Shown here one piece after another: positions 1 to 5,519 of a DNA stretch of 10,581 bases. The notes under the pieces are model-generated. The model did not search any database. It was given only the letters and a program-made list of their open reading frames with translations, and was not told the origin of the DNA. Made by a program: the position numbers and the translations under genes. Where the stretch lies: positions 1 to 10,581 of the forward strand of contig URGA01000071.1 of NCBI GenBank assembly GCA_900547275.1. Direction: 5' to 3'. Position 1 is the stretch's first letter, and every line of letters starts with the position of its first letter. This stretch comes from an uncultured Oscillospiraceae bacterium. Lineage in GTDB: Bacteria > Bacillota > Clostridia > Oscillospirales > Acutalibacteraceae.

Positions 1-630
1 GTCGCCTGCCTTGCCGATTTCAGGGTCAACAAGAACAGCCGCGTTTACATAAACTTCTTCAACCTCGCCGCCGATAAAGCGCGCCATGTCAAAATCATGA
101 ACAGTCATATCAAGGAAGATACCGCCTGATACTTTAACATAAGCAGGTGACGGAGGTTCAGGGTCACGGGAAGTGATCTTGATTATCTGGAGGTCGCCGA
201 TCTTGCCGTCATTTACCATAGACTTGATTGCGGCAAAGTTATGGTCATAGCGGCGGTTAAAGCCGATCTGGAGCTTAACACCAGCTTCTTTTACTGCGGC
301 GATAACAGCCTTAATCTTGTCAACTGTAAGGTCAACGGGCTTCTCACAGAAAATATGTTTGCCGGCTTTTGCAGCCTCAATTGCAATGTCTGCGTGAGTA
401 TCTGTTGAGGAACAGATAAGTACCGCTTTGATCTCCGGATTATTAAGTATTTGATGGTAGTCTTCATAGCAATTCGGAATACCGAGTTCAGCCGCAACTT
501 TCTTTGCGCCTTCAAAATAAATGTCGCTGATTGCCACAATTTCCGCCTGGGGAATGTGGTAGGTTATGGACTTTGCGTGAACCTGACCGATACGGCCGGC
601 ACCGATAATTCCAACCTTGAGTTTTTCCAT
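1..630 (-). CDS. iolG: Gfo/Idh/MocA oxidoreductase, probable myo-inositol 2-dehydrogenase (C-terminus cut by window edge)
   Basis: Predicted NAD-dependent dehydrogenase that oxidises myo-inositol to scyllo-inosose, the first step of inositol catabolism in the cytoplasm. The ATG at 628-630 begins exactly 210 codons that stay open to the left edge; full-length IolG is about 340 residues, so roughly the last 130 are missing. Seen: a Rossmann motif GIIGAGRIG at residues 7-15, an acidic residue (D36) after the second strand as expected for NAD binding, the family motif EKPVD at 96-100 with the catalytic-type Lys97, and SRDPEPP at 154-160 followed by FLDMTVHDFDMARF at 172-185. Asp174 and His178 have the D-x3-H spacing of the known IolG catalytic pair (Lys97/Asp172/His176 in Bacillus subtilis, from memory). 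The RBS AGAGAGGT lies 7 nt upstream of the ATG. It is divergent from the operon starting at 932. The family is certain; specificity for myo-inositol rather than scyllo-inositol or another polyol is likely but unproven, since the rest of the active site is outside the window. Confidence 0.85.
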   Translation of the reverse strand, partial: MEKLKVGIIGAGRIGQVHAKSITYHIPQAEIVAISDIYFEGAKKVAAELGIPNCYEDYHQILNNPEIKAVLICSSTDTHADIAIEAAKAGKHIFCEKPVDLTVDKIKAVIAAVKEAGVKLQIGFNRRYDHNFAAIKSMVNDGKIGDLQIIKITSRDPEPPSPAYVKVSGGIFLDMTVHDFDMARFIGGEVEEVYVNAAVLVDPEIGKAGD

Positions 631-707
631 CGTAATTACCTCTCTTAAAAGTATAAATATTGGTATATTTTTCAGTTTATTTCTGAAATTCTTTTACAAC
701 AAATAAA

Positions 708-736
708 ATATTATCACAGCAAAAATTATTATTCAA
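708..736 (-). promoter_or_regulatory. Predicted sigma-A promoter of the inositol dehydrogenase gene
   Basis: Read on the minus strand, TTGAAT (731-736) and TAATAT (708-713) are separated by exactly 17 nt. The -10 is preceded by TGA, forming an extended -10 (TGnTAATAT). Transcription would start near 701, giving a leader of about 70 nt before the ATG at 630. Hexamers and spacing are seen directly; activity is inferred. Confidence 0.6.
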
Positions 737-767
737 GCCAACAATATTCACAAACTTATAAATAGCT

Positions 768-787
768 TTTTGTCTATTATGACAAAA
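768..787. promoter_or_regulatory. Perfect inverted repeat, candidate regulator site
   Basis: TTTTGTC (768-774) and GACAAAA (781-787) form perfect 7-bp arms around the 6-nt spacer TATTAT. The dyad sits 31 nt upstream of the minus-strand -35 hexamer and about 80 nt upstream of the plus-strand -35, so it could serve either promoter. The GC-poor arms and lack of a following T-run make a terminator unlikely. The binding protein is unknown; chance occurrence in AT-rich DNA cannot be excluded. Confidence 0.4.
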
Positions 788-832
788 CTTTTTACAGTAA
801 TGATACGCCTTGTTTTCAAGGTCAAAAATACT

Positions 833-855
833 TTACATTTTGGCCATAAATGTAA
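833..855. promoter_or_regulatory. Perfect 8-bp inverted repeat upstream of the plus-strand promoter
   Basis: TTACATTT (833-840) and AAATGTAA (848-855) are perfect 8-bp arms around the spacer TGGCCAT, which itself contains the palindrome TGGCCA. It ends 11 nt before the -35 hexamer at 867, which is where an activator commonly binds. The pattern is seen directly; the role is inferred and no regulator is assigned. Confidence 0.45.
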
Positions 856-862
856 TGTACAA

Positions 863-886
863 ATTGTTGCAAAAATGTGCAATAAT
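863..886. promoter_or_regulatory. Imperfect dyad overlapping the -35 element, candidate repressor operator
   Basis: ATTGTTGCA (863-871) and TGCAATAAT (878-886) are 9-bp arms with a single mismatch around the spacer AAAATG. The core TTGCA/TGCAA is perfect. The left arm contains most of the -35 hexamer and the right arm ends just before the -10, so a bound protein would block RNA polymerase. It is distinct in sequence from the dyads at 768-787 and 833-855. Confidence 0.4.
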
Positions 887-895
887 ATGTATAAT
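867..895 (+). promoter_or_regulatory. Predicted sigma-A promoter of the TSCPD protein / glycosidase / signal peptidase operon
   Basis: TTGCAA (867-872) and a consensus TATAAT (890-895) are separated by 17 nt. Transcription would start near 902, leaving a leader of about 30 nt with the RBS AGGGGG at 917-922. No other convincing promoter or terminator is seen in the gaps between the four downstream genes, so this one probably drives all of them. Confidence 0.65.
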
Positions 896-931
896 ATATT
901 TTGATTTATCATATATAGGGGGATTGTTAAA

Positions 932-1180
932 ATGACTTACACATATAAAACATTCGGAACCTGTTCCCGCAAAATCGACTTTGACGTTGACGAAAACGGA
1001 TGCATCAGAAACGTAAAATTCACCGGCGGCTGTAACGGCAACCTCAAAGGTATCGGAGCGCTTGTTGAAGGAATGAAAAAAGAAGACGTTATAGAAAAAC
1101 TTAAAGGAATTAACTGCAACGGAAAGGGCACGTCCTGTCCGGACCAGCTTGCAAAAGCGCTTGAAGAAATAGACGCATAA
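932..1180 (+). CDS. Small TSCPD-domain protein (TIGR03905-like 4Cys family)
   Basis: An 82-residue soluble protein, full length for its family. The signature GTSCPDQLA spans residues 66-74, preceded by GGCNGNL at 32-38. Cysteines are at 11, 24, 34, 62 and 69, a spacing that suggests metal binding or redox chemistry. As I recall, the same TSCPD motif occurs as the C-terminal, probably metal-binding, domain of vitamin B12-dependent ribonucleotide reductases (NrdJ), while stand-alone proteins like this one are widespread in Clostridia and uncharacterised. There is no signal peptide or membrane segment. The start is supported by the RBS AGGGGG, 9 nt upstream, and by a strong promoter at 867-895. 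It is the first gene of the operon, 50 nt before the glycosidase gene, with no terminator between. Family membership is confident; the function is unknown, and its link to the downstream genes is not explained by anything visible. Confidence 0.88.
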   Translation: MTYTYKTFGTCSRKIDFDVDENGCIRNVKFTGGCNGNLKGIGALVEGMKKEDVIEKLKGINCNGKGTSCPDQLAKALEEIDA

Positions 1181-1230
1181 TCCGCGGCAAATCGCCCGGC
1201 GTCAACATATACTTTTTAGGAGTAAGATTT

Positions 1231-3573
1231 ATGTTCAGACTTGAAAGCAACAGACTGCGCCGCGAATTCAAAGTTAACGAGGGTTACCTCTATGCTTCCA
1301 GAATTCGCAACACAATGTCCGAAATGGACCTTGTGCCCGACGGCAACAGCACCGAGTTTACATTCCGTTTTACAGACGGCACCGAATTTTCATCAAAAGG
1401 TTTGAAAGTTACCGACTCAAACGAGCGGGACGGCAAACTCTCTTTCACTTTTGAGGAATTTGAGGGAGTAACCGTAACAATGACTTACTGGGTCGGCGCA
1501 GACGGTAATACACTGAAAAAGCAAATTAGTTTTATGCAGACAGGCGATAAAATTATCGATTACGTTCTGCTTGAACACGTTGGAATAATCAATTCACAGA
1601 CGCATTTCTCAGTACCGGATATGGAAGATATGCAGATTAAGGGATGCTACGCCTGCCTGGGTCAGCCGTTTTACATTGACAGTTTGTTTTTCGGCTGTGA
1701 ATTTCCCGCAACAGACAACCGTATTCTTTACGGTGTAGGCCAGGTCAAATATTATCTGGGAAAAGCAATTAAGGGCCGCTACGCCTGCCCCGTTACTGTT
1801 ATGGGCGGTGCCGCCAGCAACAGCATGAGCGACGTTCAAAGCGCGTTTTTTGAATATATTGATTTTATCAGCGTAAAAAGCGATTTCAGAGTTCAGTACA
1901 ACAGCTGGTATGACAATATGCTGAACATTGACGCAGACAATATCGAAAAATCGTTTTTTGAAATTGAAAAAGGACTTTCTTCCCACGGAGTTCCGCCGCT
2001 TGACGCTTATGTCATTGACGACGGCTGGAACAACTACAAGGCGGGATTTTGGAGCTTCAACAAGAAGTTCCCCAACGAACTTTACGACGCCACATCGATC
2101 TGCAAAAAACTCGCTTCTAATCTCGGTCTCTGGCTTGGTCCAAGAGGCGGATACAACGCCGCAACGCCGAAATTTGCAAAGAAAATCGAAAAATCCGGCA
2201 ACGGATTTTATAACGCTGATTCAGACGATATCTGCATAGGTTCTGAAACTTACATCAAAAAAGTTCAGGATTTTCTTATTAAAACGACAAAAGAATTTGA
2301 TATATCGTACTGGAAATTTGACGGCTTTGCTCTCAAACCATGTACAAACAGCAAGCACGACCACATCACCGGCGGCGAAAACGAAATGTACTACATTACT
2401 GAGCTTTGGACAAGTTGGATTGAACTGTTCAAAAATCTCAGAGCCTGCCGTGAAAATATGGGCAAGGATCTTTGGATAAACATGACAAGCTATGTCAATC
2501 CTTCACCCTGGTGGCTTCAGTATGTAAACAGCGTATGGCTTCAGAATTCATCTGACATTGATTTTTCGGACAATATTGAGAACCAGTCCCAGCTTGACGC
2601 AGAAATGACTTACAGAGACAGCAGATATTACGATTTTCTCTGCAACCGTGCATTCCAGTTCCCCACCAAGAATATTTATAATCATGAGCCTATTTACGGC
2701 AATTCCGCAAAACTGGATTACACAGACGAAGAATTCGAAAAATTTCTGTTCTTCAACGCCTGCCGCGGCCAGGCTTTCAATGAGCTTTATCTCAGCTACA
2801 GCCTTATGAATACAACAAAGTGGCGCACTCTCGCCCGTGTTCTCCGCTGGCAGAAGGAAAACTTCCATATTCTTAAAAACGCAATGTTCCTGGGCGGAAA
2901 GCCTGACGAAAACAACATTTACGCTTACACCGCCTGGACAAAGGACGGAGAAGGAATAATCGCACTGCGAAATCCTACTGACGAGAAGACTTCCCTTACA
3001 CTAACGCTGAACAAACTCATGGGATGCCCCGAAAACATGCGCGCCGTTAAGCGCTACAATGTTTACAACATCACCGGAGCAGAAACATTTGACCTGTTCT
3101 CATACGGCGACAAAATCAACCTTTCTCTGGCTCCGTTTGAGGTTAAAATCTTCCAGTTCGGCGACAAAGATACACGAGTATCCAGCATGCCGGAAGTTAC
3201 AGATTTTACAATTTCTTTCCGCTACAACGGCGAAGAGAATATTGACATCTGCGAAAACGACGACATCAAAATCAGCATAGAAAAAGGTGTTGTAAGAATA
3301 AAGTGCGGCAACTGCCACCTGCGATCCGCCAGCATAATTCACGGAGACACTCACAAGATAACGCTTGTAAGAAGCAAAAACAGAATGCTCAAACTTTATA
3401 TCGACAGTTATCTTGACGCCTCCGGATTTGACGAAAGAGCGAAAAATATTATCAACACCGAGATCACCTCTGACGCTCCGGAATTCACCGTAGTAAGCAA
3501 GGCGATCCCCTACGACGAGATAATTTCCCTCAAAGAAATCCTCTCATCAAGAAAAAGATTTAGGAAGAAATGA
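1231..3573 (+). CDS. Clan GH-D glycoside hydrolase, GH36-like alpha-galactosidase family, with C-terminal LamG-like domain
   Basis: A 780-residue predicted retaining glycosidase acting on alpha-galactosides or a related alpha-linked sugar. Visible layout: N-terminal beta-rich domain (about 1-220), catalytic TIM barrel (about 230-560), beta-sandwich (about 570-645), then an extra domain (about 655-780). In the barrel, VIDDGW at 261-266 and YWKFDGF at 360-366 match clan GH-D motifs; Asp364 is the expected nucleophile. SSDIDF at 440-445, about 80 residues later, supplies the probable acid/base (Asp442 or Asp444), agreeing with typical GH36 spacing. The tail contains HKITLVRSKNRMLKLYID, reminiscent of the laminin-G/concanavalin-like core strand. 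There is no signal peptide, so it probably acts in the cytoplasm on imported oligosaccharide. The RBS AGGAG (1218-1222) lies 8 nt before the ATG. Upstream is the TSCPD gene; only 4 nt separate it from the signal peptidase gene downstream. Exact family (GH36 versus a GH31 or raffinose-synthase-like branch) and substrate are not settled by reading alone. Confidence 0.82.
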   Translation: MFRLESNRLRREFKVNEGYLYASRIRNTMSEMDLVPDGNSTEFTFRFTDGTEFSSKGLKVTDSNERDGKLSFTFEEFEGVTVTMTYWVGADGNTLKKQISFMQTGDKIIDYVLLEHVGIINSQTHFSVPDMEDMQIKGCYACLGQPFYIDSLFFGCEFPATDNRILYGVGQVKYYLGKAIKGRYACPVTVMGGAASNSMSDVQSAFFEYIDFISVKSDFRVQYNSWYDNMLNIDADNIEKSFFEIEKGLSSHGVPPLDAYVIDDGWNNYKAGFWSFNKKFPNELYDATSICKKLASNLGLWLGPRGGYNAATPKFAKKIEKSGNGFYNADSDDICIGSETYIKKVQDFLIKTTKEFDISYWKFDGFALKPCTNSKHDHITGGENEMYYITELWTSWIELFKNLRACRENMGKDLWINMTSYVNPSPWWLQYVNSVWLQNSSDIDFSDNIENQSQLDAEMTYRDSRYYDFLCNRAFQFPTKNIYNHEPIYGNSAKLDYTDEEFEKFLFFNACRGQAFNELYLSYSLMNTTKWRTLARVLRWQKENFHILKNAMFLGGKPDENNIYAYTAWTKDGEGIIALRNPTDEKTSLTLTLNKLMGCPENMRAVKRYNVYNITGAETFDLFSYGDKINLSLAPFEVKIFQFGDKDTRVSSMPEVTDFTISFRYNGEENIDICENDDIKISIEKGVVRIKCGNCHLRSASIIHGDTHKITLVRSKNRMLKLYIDSYLDASGFDERAKNIINTEITSDAPEFTVVSKAIPYDEIISLKEILSSRKRFRKK

Positions 3574-3577
3574 TAAA

Positions 3578-4168
3578 ATGAGAGCAACCGTAACAACAAA
3601 AGAGCAATCGGAAATCGAAATAACGGAGAAAAAGAAGAAAAGCTTTTTCCGTGAAGTGCTTGAATTTGTAATACCTATTATTCTTGCAGTGGCAATTGCG
3701 CTGTTTCTCAAGAATTGCGTTATAGCCAACGCCAAAGTTCCCACAGGCTCAATGCTCAACACAATCCAGGAGGGCGACAGAATTATAGCCAGCCGCCTTG
3801 CGTATCTCAACGATGACCCGGAACGTTACGACATTATCATTTTCAAATTTCCCGATGATGAAAGCCAGTATTTTGTTAAGCGAGTAATCGGTCTGCCCGG
3901 CGAAACGGTAAACATTGTAAACGGTATTGTTTATGTTACCAAGACAGACGGAACTACTATCCAGCTTGACGACAGTTTTGTTACCAACTGCGTGCCCGTG
4001 GGCAACTTCGGGCCGTACGTCGTGCCTGAGGACAGTTATTTTATGCTGGGCGACAACCGCAACAACAGCGAAGATTCTCGCTACTGGGAAAACAAATACG
4101 TAAAAAAAGACAAGATCATCGGCAAGGTTCTGTTCCGCTACTATCCTACTATTTCTTCCATAAAATAA
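3578..4168 (+). CDS. lepB: Signal peptidase I (SipS type), first of a tandem pair
   Basis: Membrane-bound serine protease of family S26 that removes signal peptides from secreted proteins on the outer face of the membrane. Its 196 residues match the short gram-positive form. Seen: a basic N-terminus, one transmembrane helix at about 29-45, then VPTGSML at 54-60 with nucleophile Ser58, the general-base Lys101 in YFVKRVIGLPGE (98-109), and the conserved GDNRNNSEDSR box at 158-168. All catalytic elements are intact. The start has AGGAAG at 3562-3567, 10 nt upstream and inside the end of the glycosidase gene; with a gap of only 4 nt, translation is probably coupled. The following gene is a close paralogue, about 80 % identical over the catalytic region by hand alignment, so the pair arose by local duplication. 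The symbol lepB is the general name; sipS or sipT would be the Bacillus-style name. Confidence 0.95.
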   Translation: MRATVTTKEQSEIEITEKKKKSFFREVLEFVIPIILAVAIALFLKNCVIANAKVPTGSMLNTIQEGDRIIASRLAYLNDDPERYDIIIFKFPDDESQYFVKRVIGLPGETVNIVNGIVYVTKTDGTTIQLDDSFVTNCVPVGNFGPYVVPEDSYFMLGDNRNNSEDSRYWENKYVKKDKIIGKVLFRYYPTISSIK

Positions 4169-4187
4169 AACTGAAAGAAGCTAACAT

Positions 4188-5027
4188 ATGAAATGCACAA
4201 AATGCGGCAGTGACACCCTGAGGACAGACGGCGACTGGGTGACCTGCCTTGCCTGCGGCAACATCATGTTCAACACTTCTATCCACGGCGAAGAGGAGAA
4301 GAGCCCGACAAAAATCGTTGAACAGATAGAAGAGAATATGCTGACGCTGACTGCCGAAGACCCGGTCAATAATATTATTGAACCGGAGTATCCGGACGAA
4401 CAAGTCAGAAGAGAAAAGCCGAAGAAGCAGAAAAAGCCAAAAAAAGTTAAAACTAAAAGCACCAAAAAGCAAAAGAGCGATGAAGAGGAAAAGCAGAAAA
4501 ATCCCGTAAAAGACATAATCGATTTTATGCTTCCCATAGTTATTGCCGTTGTTATCGCAATAATTTTGAAGACACTTGTTTTCGCAAACGCAATCGTTCC
4601 CACGGGCTCAATGCTCAATACTATTCAGGAGAACGACCGTATTATCGCCAGCAGATTGTCGTACATTTTTAACGACCCGGAAAGATATGATATAATCATC
4701 TTCCATTATCCTGACGACGAATCCCAATACTTTGTGAAACGTGTTATCGGACTTCCTGGAGAAACGGTCCAGATTGTTGACGGCATCGTTTACGTTACAA
4801 AGACCGACGGCAACACAATTCAGCTTAACGACAGTTTTGTCACAAACTGCGTGCCAACCGGTGACTACGGCCCCTACGAAGTACCTGAAGACAGTTATTT
4901 CGTTATGGGCGATAACAGAAACGATTCTCTTGATTCCCGCTTCTGGGACAACAAATACGTAAAGAAAGACAAGATTATCGGTAAAGTAAAATTCCGTTAC
5001 TACCCGAAAATCAGCAAAATCGAATAA
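4188..5027 (+). CDS. lepB: Signal peptidase I with N-terminal zinc ribbon and lysine-rich linker
   Basis: A 279-residue second signal peptidase I. Residues 1-25 hold two CxxC knuckles, C3/C6 and C20/C23, typical of a zinc ribbon. An acidic stretch (about 34-71) and a strongly basic linker (about 73-108, many Lys) follow, then one transmembrane helix at about 109-128. With the usual topology the ribbon and linker would be cytoplasmic and the protease outside. The catalytic part is complete: PTGSML with Ser141, YFVKRVIGLPGE with Lys184, and GDNRNDSLDSR at 241-251. From the membrane segment on it closely parallels the upstream copy, differing at about 27 of 147 aligned residues; the roughly 100-residue N-terminal part is absent there. 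The RBS is weak (AAGAAG, 7 nt before the ATG), and the gap to the previous gene is 19 nt. It is the last gene before the terminator. Enzyme class is certain; what the ribbon does is unknown. Confidence 0.93.
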   Translation: MKCTKCGSDTLRTDGDWVTCLACGNIMFNTSIHGEEEKSPTKIVEQIEENMLTLTAEDPVNNIIEPEYPDEQVRREKPKKQKKPKKVKTKSTKKQKSDEEEKQKNPVKDIIDFMLPIVIAVVIAIILKTLVFANAIVPTGSMLNTIQENDRIIASRLSYIFNDPERYDIIIFHYPDDESQYFVKRVIGLPGETVQIVDGIVYVTKTDGNTIQLNDSFVTNCVPTGDYGPYEVPEDSYFVMGDNRNDSLDSRFWDNKYVKKDKIIGKVKFRYYPKISKIE

Positions 5028-5037
5028 AAGCGAAAAG

Positions 5038-5069
5038 AAGCGCCTTAGTTCAAAAGAACTAAGGCGCTT
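5038..5069. terminator. Bidirectional Rho-independent terminator between convergent operons
   Basis: A perfect 14-bp hairpin: AAGCGCCTTAGTTC (5038-5051), loop AAAA, GAACTAAGGCGCTT (5056-5069). On the plus strand it is followed by an A/T tract (AATTTATTTAT) with interrupted Ts; on the minus strand by CTTTTCGCTTTTATT. It lies 10 nt after the second signal peptidase stop and 15 nt beyond the atpC stop, so it can end both the plus operon and the atp operon. Confidence 0.88.
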
Positions 5070-5084
5070 AATTTATTTATGCAA

Positions 5085-5498
5085 TTAAATATGATAACGC
5101 TTTTTAACTTTCAGACGTTCCATCGCTCTGGCAAGGTTAGCCTGAGAATGATGATATTCGTAAACGCTTTTCTGCTGGCGCAGTTCTTCTTCAGCGCGTT
5201 CCTTAGCCTCGCGTGCTCGGCGTTCGTCGATCTCGTCAGGAAGTTCGGCTGACACGCATACAAGCGTTGCCTCGTTATTGACAAACTCAAGAAATCCACT
5301 GCCCACAAAAGCGTGGATAACTCCGCCTTCGGCGTCTCTTATGCGCATTTCCCCTACTTCAACAGGAGTAACGCAGTTTTCATGACGTGAAAGGAAACCG
5401 ATTTCGCCGCCGTCAAGGCCGGGAATAACGAGAGCCTGAGCCTGACCGTCATAGAAAACACGGTTGGATGCCACGATTTTCAGTTTGAAGGTATCCAT
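5085..5498 (-). CDS. atpC: ATP synthase F1 subunit epsilon
   Basis: Central-stalk subunit of F1 that couples rotation to catalysis and restrains ATP hydrolysis. The 137 residues fit the usual 130-140. The N-terminal beta barrel (about 1-82) contains GGEIGFLSRHEN at 30-41; the C-terminal pair of helices follows from about 89. The ATG at 5496-5498 is preferred over an in-frame TTG at 5517-5519, because AGAAAGG lies about 10 nt before the ATG and the product then starts MDTFKLKI, as epsilon subunits usually do; the TTG form would add seven residues. The C-terminal region carries IDERRA at 90-95, matching the I(L)DxxRA ATP-binding motif described for Bacillus PS3 epsilon, with Glu85, Arg124 and Arg128 at the offsets I recall for the other ligands. 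It is the last gene of the atp operon, 21 nt after atpD and just before the shared terminator. Confidence 0.95.
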   Translation of the reverse strand: MDTFKLKIVASNRVFYDGQAQALVIPGLDGGEIGFLSRHENCVTPVEVGEMRIRDAEGGVIHAFVGSGFLEFVNNEATLVCVSAELPDEIDERRAREAKERAEEELRQQKSVYEYHHSQANLARAMERLKVKKRYHI

Positions 5499-5519
5499 AC
5501 CCAACACCCTTTCTGTCAA

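Noticed and set aside
1181..1230. Possible terminator or promoter between the TSCPD gene and the glycosidase gene
   Set aside because: No stable hairpin followed by a T-run and no spaced -35/-10 pair are seen; only the RBS AGGAG at 1218-1222 is evident.
4181..4618. 145-codon minus-strand frame opposite the zinc-ribbon signal peptidase
   Set aside because: Its Phe/Ser/Leu-rich composition is the mirror of the lysine-rich linker on the real strand; no RBS and no homology recognised.
5499..5519. TTG start for atpC giving a 144-residue product
   Set aside because: The TTG has no suitable RBS at proper spacing and adds residues not usual for epsilon; the ATG at 5496-5498 has AGAAAGG upstream and the expected N-terminus.
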